A stretch of DNA of 64,000 bases, taken from positions 2,370,536 through 2,434,535 of the forward strand of contig NZ_SMRO01000002.1 of assembly GCF_004359985.1 (NCBI RefSeq), given 5' to 3'. Shown piece after piece: positions 37,442-45,573 of the stretch. The position numbers and the translations under genes are program-made. The notes under the pieces were generated by a model, which ran no database searches, was not told the DNA's origin, and saw only the letters and a program-made list of their open reading frames with translations. Within the stretch, counting starts at the first letter, position 1; the number at the start of each line of letters is the position of its first letter. This DNA is from Paraburkholderia flava. Lineage in GTDB: Bacteria > Pseudomonadota > Gammaproteobacteria > Burkholderiales > Burkholderiaceae.

Positions 37442-37614
37442 TTTCATTTCGTCCCGGTGCCAATCCGGCTCTCCTGAAAGCAGCGGTCGCTGCCACTCTG
37501 CCAGGCGAAAAAAAAGCGAATCCGGTCGCCAGACGATCGGCCTTATCTAAATATCCATCGCTCTGGATAACGCGTCAGGCGACATTACCATCCCCGGTTA
37601 ATTCATAGACGCTG

Positions 37615-37640
37615 GTTTCATTCAATCGTTTGAATGAAAC
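37615..37640. promoter_or_regulatory. 11-bp inverted repeat upstream of the adhesin gene
   Basis: GTTTCATTCAA and TTGAATGAAAC form a perfect inverted repeat around TCGT, 206 bp before the adhesin ATG in AT-rich DNA. It could be an operator or a leader hairpin. Confidence 0.4.
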
Positions 37641-37845
37641 AGGACTCTTATTTTCAAATAAAACTATGCCGCCGGATCCAGGACGGCCAATCGAGACGAA
37701 ATAACAAAGATTCATCTCATTACAAAACCACACACTGCAACCAGAAATAAATACGCGTCCGCTTTCAGAAATTTTTTCAGACAGATGAAGAAGCACTACC
37801 GAGCAGGCTGAGGAAAAAGCCCGTTCTTTCATAGGGAGTTCTCAA

Positions 37846-40800
37846 ATGAACAGAGTACACAAAGTCATATGGAGCAAGGCGCGCGGCGCGTTTGTCGCGG
37901 CATCGGAACTCGGCAAGTCGCACGGCAAGGGCAAGTCCGGCTCGTCGGGCGCCGTATGCGACGGCAGAACAACAGAACAGGACGCGACGACCTGGCGGCA
38001 ACAAAGAATCCGCGTTCTCCTCGGCTTTGCGATTCCCGTTTGTCTCGGTCTGTCCGGCCAGATCGCTCATGCGCAGTATGCCGCCGGTAACGGCAGTGCT
38101 ACAGGGACAGGGGATGTCGCGATCTCGGGCCCCGGCGGTGCGGCTGCAAGTGCAAGCGGCGGATTGGGTGTCGCGGTCGGCGGCGGTGCGACGACGTTGG
38201 GCCTCAACGGGGTAGCTGTTGGCACGAACGCCAAAGCAACCGATCCCGGAGGCATTGCGATCGGAACAAACTCACTCACAGGTAACGGGAATTCCGTGGC
38301 GGTAGGTGTGAACACGACTGCTACAGGCGTGGTAAGCGCGGCTTTCGGCCCTGCAGCGGTCGCGTCAGGCAATCAGTCACTGGCGGTCGGCGGCAACTCT
38401 AACGCGCTTGGCGTGGGTTCAGCTGCATTTGGGCAACACGCTACGGCATCCGCCAACAGTTCTACAGCTCTAGGGGGCGCCTCCACAGCGAGTGGGAATG
38501 GCGCAACTGCAGTTGGGGAAGGCGCTATATCAACTAGCGCCAACTCCAGCGCGATTGGAGCCGCAGCGAACGCGCTCGCGGAGAACGCGAGTGCGTTAGG
38601 CGATTTCTCTACGGCATCAGGCGTCGGCGCCACAGCAGTCGGCGCAGGAGCCAGAGCCAGCGCCGATAGCTCTCTTGCAAGCGGTTTGAACGCGGCTGCT
38701 ACAGGTACGTCAGCGGTTGCCATCGGCAATGCATCCATCTCCTCGGGCACATCGGCCACCGCACTCGGCAACGGAGCGACAGCCTCGGGTACTCAGTCCG
38801 TGGCGTTAGGCGTCAACGCAAAATCCGCGTCGACAACGGGCACCGCCCTCGGGAATCAGGCGGTCGTCGCCGCGGCTGCCGCCGGCGGCACGGCACTCGG
38901 CAGCGGTGCATCGTCCGGCGGTCCTTCAGCGACTGCGGTCGGTACCAACGCGGGCTCCACGGGCACAGCTTCCATTGCCATCGGCGCGGGCGGTGGGACG
39001 GCCGGCGTACCCGGATCGGGCACGCAGGCGAGTAACACCGAGGCAATCGCAGTGGGTTTTGGCAGTACAGCCAGTGGCTTTTCGTCGGTTGTCTTCGGAC
39101 CGAATTCCATCGCATCCGGTACGAGCGCGATAGCGATCGGCAATAGCGCTGCATCGTCCGCGCTGTTTAGCATCGCCATCGGCGATCTGGCCACGGCTTC
39201 CGCGACGTCATCGGTCGCACTGGGGCCAGGCGCTACCGCTGTCGGTAATAACGCGATCGCCATTGGTCTCAATTCCAATGCGTCCGATACTTCCGCGACA
39301 GCTGTGGGCGGCGGCAGTGCCGCAGCAAACAATGGATCGGCCTTCGGCGTCAACGCGGCTGCCAGCGGTGTTCAAGGCACCGCATTGGGCGCCAGTGCAA
39401 AGGCCAGCGGCACCAACTCAACGGCCGTCGGCAACGGATCGCAGGCGCTGGCCGCATCGACCGTCGCATTTGGCGACACCAGCACCGTGGCCGCGGCCGC
39501 AGGCACAGGTTCGATCGCAGGCGGACACAATTCGCAGGTGACGAGCGGCACCGGCGCAGTGGCGATCGGCGAAGGGCAGACGGCAAGCGGCAATGGCGCA
39601 GTGGCGATCGGTGACCCGAACTCGGCCATCGGCACCGGCGCAGTGACGATGGGCGCAAACAATACTGCGAACGGCAACGGCGCCATCGCGCTGGGCAACA
39701 CGAACGTCGCGACGGGACAGGGTTCGGTCGCGCTCGGCAACGCATCACAGGCCAACGTCGCGGGCGCGATCGCGATTGGCGACACGGCTAATGTCGCGGC
39801 GGCTGCGACAGGGGGCGTCGCGCTAGGCTCGGGCGCGACGACCAGCGTCGCAAACAGCGTTGCACTCGGCGAGAATTCAAGGACGACCGCCGCGACGCCG
39901 ACCGCCAGCGCGGTAATCGGCGGCGTCACCTATAACTTCGCAGGCGCGACGCCTACCGGCGTGGTGAGCGTCGGCGCAGCAGGTTCCGATCGGCAGATCC
40001 AGAACGTCGCCGCAGGTCAGTTGACCAACACCAGCACGGATGCCGTGAACGGCTCGCAGCTCTTTGCGACCAACCAGCAGGTCACGGCAAACACGACCTC
40101 CATCTCGAACATCAACAACGGCGCAGGCATCAAATACTTCCACGCGAATTCGACGGACCCCGACAGTCAGGCCGTGGGTGCCAACAGCGTCGCGATCGGG
40201 CCGAATGCGGTGGCCAACAACGCGGGAGACGTCGCACTGGGTAGCGGCTCGACGACCTCGGCCGTCACGCCGACCGCCGGCGCGACAATCGGTGGCGTCG
40301 CCTATACGTTCGCTGGCGCCGCCCCGACCAGCGCGGTGAGCGTGGGCAGCGCCGGTGCCGAGCGGCAGATCCAGAACGTCGCGGCCGGTCAGTTGACCAA
40401 CACCAGCACGGACGCCGTGAACGGCTCGCAGCTGTTCGCGACCAACCAGCAGGTCACGGCAAACACGACCGCGATCACGAACCTCAGCAACGGCGGCGGG
40501 ATCAAGTACTTCCACGCGGACTCGACGCTCGCGGACAGTCAGGCAACCGGTACGGACAGCATCGCCGTCGGTCCGCAGGCGGTCGCCAGTGCAACCGACA
40601 GCTTCGCGGCAGGCACCGGCTCGCAGGCGACGATCGCGAATGCCACCGCACTCGGCGCGCAGACGACAGCATCGATCGCGGGCTCGGTCGCGATCGGCTC
40701 GGGCTCAGTCTCTGACCGCGCGATCGCAGCGGGTACCGGCACCATTCCTGCCGGCACGCATACGGTTCCGTTCAACACGTCCGACGCGACGCTGCTCGGC

Positions 40801-42093
40801 GCCGTTTCGTTCGGCAGCGCGACGGGCAACACATACCGGCAACTCATCAACGTCGCGGACGGTACGAGCGCGCACGATGCAGTCACGGTCCGACAACTGA
40901 CCGGCGCACTGCAATCGTTCTCCGTCACGCCCACGCTGTACTTCCACGCCAACTCGACCGCAGCCGATTCGCTCGCAGTGGGCGCGGAGTCGATCGCAGT
41001 GGGCCCGACGACGGTCGTCAACGGCGATAACGGTGTGGGCATCGGCAACGGTGCGATCGTTCAGCAGACGGCACCCGGCGGCGTCGCGATCGGTCAGGCC
41101 GCGAACTCCGGACAGGCCGACGCGATCGCACTGGGTAGCGGCGCGAATGCGACCGGTCCTCAATCGATCGCTCAGGGCGCTAACTCGGTCGCCAGCACGG
41201 CGGGCGGCATCGCGGTGGGCTCGGGTGCAAACAGCAGCGCAGCCGATGCGATCGCTTTAGGCTCCGGCGCGAGCGCGAGCTTCGCGAACAGCATCGCGAT
41301 CGGCGCGGGGTCGGTCACGACGGTTGGCGCGCAGTCGAACTACATCGCGTACGGACTGAGCAGTCCGCAATCGTCGGTGGGTGAAGTCAACATCGGGAAT
41401 CGCAAGATCACCGGTGTCTCCGCAGGGTCTGCCGGCACCGATGCGGTCAACGTGAGCCAGCTCGAGGCGGTCAACCAGAACCTGACCACGCTGATCCAGA
41501 ACATCAGCAACACCGGCGGCACCGGCGGCTTCCCGTCGACGCCCGGCACCACGACACCGCCCTCTTCGACCGGCTCGAACTCGTCGGCAGGCGGTAACGG
41601 GGCGGTGGCTTCCGGTTCGAACAGCACGGCGGTGGGCAACAACTCGACTGCGTCCGGCAACAACTCGGTCGCGCTCGGCGCAGGCAGCAACGACGGCGGA
41701 CGCAACAACGTCGTGTCGATCGGTACCGCCGATTCGCCGCGGCAACTCACGAACGTCGCAGCAGGGACCGCACCGACCGACGGCGTCAACGTCCAGCAGT
41801 TGAACGCAGCGGTCGGCAACGCGAACGCCTATACCGACGCGAAGATCGACGGCCTGCGTCGCGACGCGGATGCGGGGACCGCGAGCGCGATGGCCGTCGC
41901 CGGCCTGCCCCAACCTTCGGGTCCGGGCAAGAGCATGGTGGCGATCGCGGCCAGCGTGTATCGAAGCCAGTCGGGACAGGCGATCGGCATCTCGACGATC
42001 TCGGACAACAATCACTGGATCTATAAGGCTGCCGTCACCACCAACACGCGTAACGATTACGGCGCCGTGATCGGGGCGGGCTATCAGTGGTGA
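37846..42093 (+). CDS. Trimeric autotransporter adhesin (YadA-like, ESPR type)
   Basis: The protein has 1415 residues. An extended signal peptide region (ESPR, MNRVHKVIWSKARGAFVAAS) plus a hydrophobic core (about 57-77, ending AHAQ) directs it to the inner membrane. A very long head of YadA-type 14-residue repeats (pattern AVGxxSxAxGxxSxALG, about 85-1000) is interleaved with stalk/neck modules ('DAVNGSQLFATNQQV'). The C-terminal YadA anchor (about 1340-1415) ends GAVIGAGYQW. The protein trimerises, forms an outer-membrane barrel and displays the adhesive fibre. AGGGAG precedes the ATG. The next gene is its probable TpgA-like partner. Confidence 0.95.
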   Translation: MNRVHKVIWSKARGAFVAASELGKSHGKGKSGSSGAVCDGRTTEQDATTWRQQRIRVLLGFAIPVCLGLSGQIAHAQYAAGNGSATGTGDVAISGPGGAAASASGGLGVAVGGGATTLGLNGVAVGTNAKATDPGGIAIGTNSLTGNGNSVAVGVNTTATGVVSAAFGPAAVASGNQSLAVGGNSNALGVGSAAFGQHATASANSSTALGGASTASGNGATAVGEGAISTSANSSAIGAAANALAENASALGDFSTASGVGATAVGAGARASADSSLASGLNAAATGTSAVAIGNASISSGTSATALGNGATASGTQSVALGVNAKSASTTGTALGNQAVVAAAAAGGTALGSGASSGGPSATAVGTNAGSTGTASIAIGAGGGTAGVPGSGTQASNTEAIAVGFGSTASGFSSVVFGPNSIASGTSAIAIGNSAASSALFSIAIGDLATASATSSVALGPGATAVGNNAIAIGLNSNASDTSATAVGGGSAAANNGSAFGVNAAASGVQGTALGASAKASGTNSTAVGNGSQALAASTVAFGDTSTVAAAAGTGSIAGGHNSQVTSGTGAVAIGEGQTASGNGAVAIGDPNSAIGTGAVTMGANNTANGNGAIALGNTNVATGQGSVALGNASQANVAGAIAIGDTANVAAAATGGVALGSGATTSVANSVALGENSRTTAATPTASAVIGGVTYNFAGATPTGVVSVGAAGSDRQIQNVAAGQLTNTSTDAVNGSQLFATNQQVTANTTSISNINNGAGIKYFHANSTDPDSQAVGANSVAIGPNAVANNAGDVALGSGSTTSAVTPTAGATIGGVAYTFAGAAPTSAVSVGSAGAERQIQNVAAGQLTNTSTDAVNGSQLFATNQQVTANTTAITNLSNGGGIKYFHADSTLADSQATGTDSIAVGPQAVASATDSFAAGTGSQATIANATALGAQTTASIAGSVAIGSGSVSDRAIAAGTGTIPAGTHTVPFNTSDATLLGAVSFGSATGNTYRQLINVADGTSAHDAVTVRQLTGALQSFSVTPTLYFHANSTAADSLAVGAESIAVGPTTVVNGDNGVGIGNGAIVQQTAPGGVAIGQAANSGQADAIALGSGANATGPQSIAQGANSVASTAGGIAVGSGANSSAADAIALGSGASASFANSIAIGAGSVTTVGAQSNYIAYGLSSPQSSVGEVNIGNRKITGVSAGSAGTDAVNVSQLEAVNQNLTTLIQNISNTGGTGGFPSTPGTTTPPSSTGSNSSAGGNGAVASGSNSTAVGNNSTASGNNSVALGAGSNDGGRNNVVSIGTADSPRQLTNVAAGTAPTDGVNVQQLNAAVGNANAYTDAKIDGLRRDADAGTASAMAVAGLPQPSGPGKSMVAIAASVYRSQSGQAIGISTISDNNHWIYKAAVTTNTRNDYGAVIGAGYQW
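39895..40517 (+). repeat. Tandem duplication of a neck/stalk module inside the adhesin gene
   Basis: Two segments of about 250 bp, offset by 372 bp (about 39895-40145 and 40267-40517), are nearly identical. Both encode IGGVxYxFAGAxPT...RQIQNVAAGQLTN and the neck that follows. A third, shorter copy starts near 40770. Such in-gene repeats allow length variation by recombination. Confidence 0.8.
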
Positions 42094-42206
42094 TGGTGAC
42101 AGGGCAAGGCAGGAAACATGAACCCGCGCTGCTGCGCACGACCTGTCGAGCGTCGTCGCAGCACGTGTCGGGGGCGCCGCTCCTTATACGATAAGAGATA
42201 CTGATC

Positions 42207-43004
42207 ATGAAAACTCAATGGATACTCGCGCTGTCTATCAGCTTGCTGTCACTGGCTTCCCTTCAGGGCTGCGCGACCACCGACGGTCCGCCGAAATTTC
42301 CGGATCCGCAATCCGCCAGCCCGAAGACCGGTACGTTCGTGAACGTGGACAATCTGCGTAACGTCGGGCCCGGTTTGAACAAGGACCAGATGTTCGATCT
42401 GCTCGGGCCGCCTCACTTCAACGAGTGGTTTGTCGGCGGTCATGTGTGGAACTACCTGTTCGACTTCCGTCGCGGCAATGAGGTGGTCACCTGCCAGTAT
42501 CAGGTGCAGTACGACCAGCACATGAAGGTGAGCCACACCTACTGGCGCGATCCCGCGTGCGAGGATTTCGTGCGGGCTAAAGCAGCAGCACCCGTCGCCG
42601 CAGCGGAAGCGCCGGTCGCGACCATCGAACAGTTCGATCTGCAAAGCGATGCGCTGTTCGCGTTCGGCAAGTCGAACCTCGATTCGATGCTGCCGGCCGG
42701 CCGCGCGCAACTCGACGAGGCCATCGCGCGGATCAAGAGCCATAAGGAAGTGACGCGGATTCTCGTCGTCGGGCATACGGACCGCATCGGCTCCGACAAG
42801 ATCAACCAGCCGCTGTCGCGAGCACGGGCGCAAACGGTTCGCGGTTATCTGATCTCGCATGGACTGAGCGGCAGCGTCATTCAGGCGGAAGGCGTGGGAT
42901 CGAGCGAGCCGGTCACGCATTGCCCGGCAGGCGAAAGCCGTGAGGTGATTGCGTGTCTGCAACCCGACCGCCGCGTCACGATCGCAGTCAGCGGACGTAA
43001 CTGA
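42207..43004 (+). CDS. TpgA-like OmpA-family lipoprotein, adhesin partner
   Basis: The 265-residue lipoprotein has the lipobox 'LASLQGC' (Cys at about 22). An N-terminal SmpA/BamE-like domain (about 45-125, 'NLRNVGPGLNKDQMFDLLGPP') is joined to a C-terminal OmpA peptidoglycan-binding domain (about 145-262, with 'LVVGHTDRIGS'). TpgA of Acinetobacter, encoded directly downstream of the AtaA adhesin, has this same two-domain build and anchors the trimeric autotransporter to peptidoglycan. Position 113 bp after the adhesin gene and the architecture both support the same role. A strong hairpin follows it. Confidence 0.85.
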   Translation: MKTQWILALSISLLSLASLQGCATTDGPPKFPDPQSASPKTGTFVNVDNLRNVGPGLNKDQMFDLLGPPHFNEWFVGGHVWNYLFDFRRGNEVVTCQYQVQYDQHMKVSHTYWRDPACEDFVRAKAAAPVAAAEAPVATIEQFDLQSDALFAFGKSNLDSMLPAGRAQLDEAIARIKSHKEVTRILVVGHTDRIGSDKINQPLSRARAQTVRGYLISHGLSGSVIQAEGVGSSEPVTHCPAGESREVIACLQPDRRVTIAVSGRN

Positions 43005-43018
43005 AGAGCGACGAAAGC

Positions 43019-43059
43019 GGTCGCATCGGCCATGCTTCATCCGCATGGCCGATGCGACC
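43019..43059 (+). terminator. 17-bp perfect hairpin after the TpgA-like gene
   Basis: Arms 43019-43035 and 43043-43059 pair perfectly (17 bp, core GCATCGGCC) around a 7-base loop, starting 14 bp after the stop codon. It probably ends the adhesin operon transcript. There is no T-run. Confidence 0.7.
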
Positions 43060-43270
43060 CATCAAGCCGACAGGTGAACCGGGTATTGCGTACGTATCGC
43101 GTACGTCCGGTTGGCAGATCACGCATTGCTCTTCCATGACGTTCCCGCCTCCGGCATGTCATGCAACAGGTAGCACGCCTGCAAATCTATATCCCCCTAT
43201 AGCTTTGACGAGCAGCGAAGTCTGACGGGACGTGATCCCGTCACCTGATCGACGCCCACCAGAAATCTGG

Positions 43271-44089
43271 ATGACGATGATGAGAAGGGTCGGGGTATAC
43301 GTAGATGGAAGCAGTATGGACGTGAACGGCGGCCACATGATGCGGTACGAGGTGTTGCGTGCGCTCGCGGGTCGCGCGGGTGCCACGATCCAGCGGTTAC
43401 ACGCTTATCTGACCTTCGACGAACGTCGAGCAGCTCGCTCCGTCGACTACGAAGCACGGATCAAAGGCTATCAGGCAGCGCTACGGGACAAAGGTTTTCG
43501 CGTCACGGTCAAGCCGCTCAAACACTACGCGGATGCAGACGGGGCCGAGACGGTCAAATCGAATTCGGACCTCGGCATGGCCGTCGATGCGTTGTCGGAA
43601 TCGGATCGGCTGGACACGGTGGTCCTCGCCACCGGCGACGGCGATTTTGTCGACGTCGTGCGCGCGTTGCAGAAAAAAGGCTGCCGGGTCGAGGTGCTGG
43701 GTTTCGACAACGTCTCCGTCGAACTGCGCGATACCGCCGATCAATTCATCAGTGGCTATCTGATTCCCGGGCTACTTCCGGTTCGCGATTCGGTGCCCGG
43801 CTTGCCGGCGTGGGGACAAGTCGGCTCGCGCGTGCGTGGCGTGTGCAACCGGTTCGAGCCGGACGACGGATATGGCTTCATCGCGTTCTGGTCTTCGTTG
43901 CCCGACACGCCGCTACTCGCGGCAGCTGAGACCAGTCCCGCGTACTTCCGAAGCAGCAGTCTTCAGGATCAGTCCATATTGTCCCGGCTGCCGTCGAGAA
44001 ACACCGTTCTCGAGTTCGAGCTTGCATTGCCGGCGAAACAGAACGGCGCACCCGAGGCGCGCAGGATTCAGGTTGTTTCCGCAGCCTAG
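43271..44089 (+). CDS. NYN-domain (LabA/DUF88-like) putative RNase
   Basis: The protein has about 272 residues. The N-terminal NYN/PIN-like domain shows 'VGVYVDGSSMDVNG', 'KSNSDLGMAVDAL' and 'VLATGDGDFVDVVRALQKKG', supplying the acidic residues of the metal-dependent nuclease centre. A C-terminal region (about 175-270) resembles a small OB-like or cold-shock-like beta domain ('RGVCNRFEPDDGYGFIAF'), which suggests RNA binding. Several start codons are close together (43271, 43277, 43280, or GTG at 43232). It lies between the adhesin operon and the second ACP gene; its relation to either is unclear. Confidence 0.82.
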   Translation: MTMMRRVGVYVDGSSMDVNGGHMMRYEVLRALAGRAGATIQRLHAYLTFDERRAARSVDYEARIKGYQAALRDKGFRVTVKPLKHYADADGAETVKSNSDLGMAVDALSESDRLDTVVLATGDGDFVDVVRALQKKGCRVEVLGFDNVSVELRDTADQFISGYLIPGLLPVRDSVPGLPAWGQVGSRVRGVCNRFEPDDGYGFIAFWSSLPDTPLLAAAETSPAYFRSSSLQDQSILSRLPSRNTVLEFELALPAKQNGAPEARRIQVVSAA

Positions 44090-44103
44090 CTGGGGCTTTG
44101 CTT

Positions 44104-44128
44104 CGTGATAATCGTTCAATTTCGCTCA
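44104..44128 (+). promoter_or_regulatory. Cluster box with three half-sites upstream of the second ACP gene
   Basis: CGTGA-TAATC-GTTCA-ATTTC-GCTCA gives three period-10 half-sites, ending 86 bp before the ATG at 44214. Its centre shares the 12-mer ATAATCGTTCAA with the box at 51031. Confidence 0.7.
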
Positions 44129-44213
44129 AGCGATGGCTTGCTAGTATCCCCTTAAGCCGGCCACGCAACTCTCTTCAGGCGGCTCTATATCTTGCGAGTA
44201 AAGGAGACTGACG

Positions 44214-44531
44214 ATGGTCGTGAGCGCAGGTTTTCAAAGCGACAGTCCGCAGGCTGTGTCGATACCTGTCCGCGACTTGCCGCGTGTTCGCGCCGACGTC
44301 GCAAACGAAGTGCTCGCGCACATCAGGGCCTGGATGCAGGCGCGAAATCTCTCTCTGCCCACTGATCTCGATCGCACGTTCGTCGAAGCCGGTTTCGATT
44401 CGCTACATGCGGTCGAGCTAGGTCTCTTTCTGGAAAGGAAGCTCGGCAAGCCAATCGACGAAGCATCGCTGTATGACCTCCCGACGTTCGCGTCGTTGAT
44501 CGCGTATCTGGTCGATCGGGCCGAAGAATAG
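44214..44531 (+). CDS. Acyl carrier protein (second free ACP of the locus)
   Basis: The 105-residue acyl carrier protein has the phosphopantetheine site 'GFDSLHAVEL' (Ser63), an N-terminal tail of about 25 residues, and the helix 'LYDLPTFASLIAYLVDR' resembling the first ACP ('LYNHPTFAALISYVRER'). The two ACPs are paralogues. GGAG lies seven bases upstream of the ATG. It stands alone as a transcription unit, converging with the response-regulator gene, and is marked by its own cluster box. Confidence 0.92.
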   Translation: MVVSAGFQSDSPQAVSIPVRDLPRVRADVANEVLAHIRAWMQARNLSLPTDLDRTFVEAGFDSLHAVELGLFLERKLGKPIDEASLYDLPTFASLIAYLVDRAEE

Positions 44532-44594
44532 AAACCTTTGCTGCTCCGATGAACGGGGCTTTGTTCACCAGAGCATGTCGGCTTTCCAGTGCGG

Positions 44595-45338
44595 TCACGC
44601 AGCGTCTAAGGGTGTGTCCAGCGATGCGCTATAGCAGGCAGCGCCAGTCAAGGTTTTCGTTTGATCCAGGCGATACCCCAGCGTATAGATTGCCGAGAGC
44701 CGCAAGCCGTTCTCAATGCCGAATTTGAGCTTCTGCCGGATTCTGTAGATATGGGTGTTCAGCGAGCGCGAATCTTCGCCTAGCTCCCTTCCCCACGCGG
44801 TCGTTGCGAGCAGTTCGCGGGACATGATCTTGCCGAGGTTGTGGAACAGGCAAGTCACCAGTTGAAATTCCTTGGTCGTCAGCTCGATCTTGCTGCCTCG
44901 AAGCCTCACCGTCCGTTCGACGGGATCCAGAACGTACTCACCCAGGCGAATCGGTTCGTCGCGTTTTACGTTCCGTGCGACCCGGCGCAGCAGCGCATTC
45001 ACTCGCGCGGCAAGTTCCTCCGCGCGAAACGGTTTGATCAGGTAATCGTCGGCGCCCGCTTCGAGCGCCCTCACGACGTCGAGCTCCTGAACGCGGCTCG
45101 TCAAAAAGAGCACGCCATATTCGACGTCGGCGCGCGTGCGAATCCAGTTCAGCACTTCGATGCCGGTCAGGGACGGTAAGTGCCAATCGAGCACCACCGC
45201 GTCGACGGATTCCGATCTCAGGAACCGTACTGCCCGCTCGCCGTCGTCGACGATCTTTATCGTGTGACTGAAAGGCCTCAGTGCGTTCTGTACTTCCTCG
45301 GCCTGAACGGGATCATCCTCCACCACCAATATGCGCAT
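44595..45338 (-). CDS. OmpR/PhoB-family response regulator, likely cluster regulator
   Basis: The 247-residue protein has a receiver domain (about 1-120) with 'VVEDD', phospho-acceptor Asp51 in 'VVLDWHLP', Thr/Ser in 'LFLTSR' and Lys in 'LIKPF'. A winged-helix trans_reg_C domain follows (about 135-232, 'RSLNTHIYRIRQKLKF'). All phosphorylation residues are intact, but no histidine kinase gene is adjacent. OmpR-type regulators bind direct repeats with about one helical turn spacing, which is the geometry of the GTTCA boxes in this locus. It is therefore the best candidate to read them. A degenerate triple repeat upstream of its own start suggests autoregulation. Confidence 0.9.
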   Translation of the reverse strand: MRILVVEDDPVQAEEVQNALRPFSHTIKIVDDGERAVRFLRSESVDAVVLDWHLPSLTGIEVLNWIRTRADVEYGVLFLTSRVQELDVVRALEAGADDYLIKPFRAEELAARVNALLRRVARNVKRDEPIRLGEYVLDPVERTVRLRGSKIELTTKEFQLVTCLFHNLGKIMSRELLATTAWGRELGEDSRSLNTHIYRIRQKLKFGIENGLRLSAIYTLGYRLDQTKTLTGAACYSASLDTPLDAA

Positions 45339-45476
45339 TCCTGCACCTCGAGTACGTGGCCATGTCTATCGTGAGTCAGCGACCGCTGCATGCGCCGAAG
45401 ACGCGCAGCAAACGTTTGCGACCCTACATCCGCAGCTACCGAAAAAATCATAGAGCAAGGGTAATCAAACCAATTG

Positions 45477-45501
45477 TGACATTTTATGAATTCATCTGAC
45501 A
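45477..45501 (-). promoter_or_regulatory. Degenerate triple repeat upstream of the response-regulator gene
   Basis: The minus strand reads TGTCA-N5-ATTCA-N5-TGTCA with 10-bp period, ending 139 bp upstream of the start at 45338 in an AT-rich gap. Only the TCA core matches the other boxes, so this is a weaker candidate. Confidence 0.35.
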
Positions 45502-45573
45502 AATAATGCAGGTTGGGTAACAACAAAAGGGGCGCAGTCGATAACGATGGAACGTCGGGGGTGCGAGGCTGGG

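Larger units (their letters stand above)
36603..37845. other. Long intergenic region before the autotransporter gene
   Basis: More than 1.2 kb hold no gene I can support. The flanks (about 36930-37230 and 37540-37845) are AT-rich, while 37260-37520 is a GC-rich island full of short hairpins. A few open frames of 60-125 codons exist on both strands, but none has a good ribosome binding site or a recognisable family. The region probably carries the long promoter/leader of the adhesin gene, and perhaps a small RNA. Confidence 0.5.

Noticed and set aside
38095..41680. Short regularly spaced repeats that might suggest a CRISPR array or other repeat element
   Set aside because: They are the codons of YadA-type head repeats inside the adhesin gene, with degenerate units and no conserved direct repeat plus spacer structure. 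No cas genes are present.
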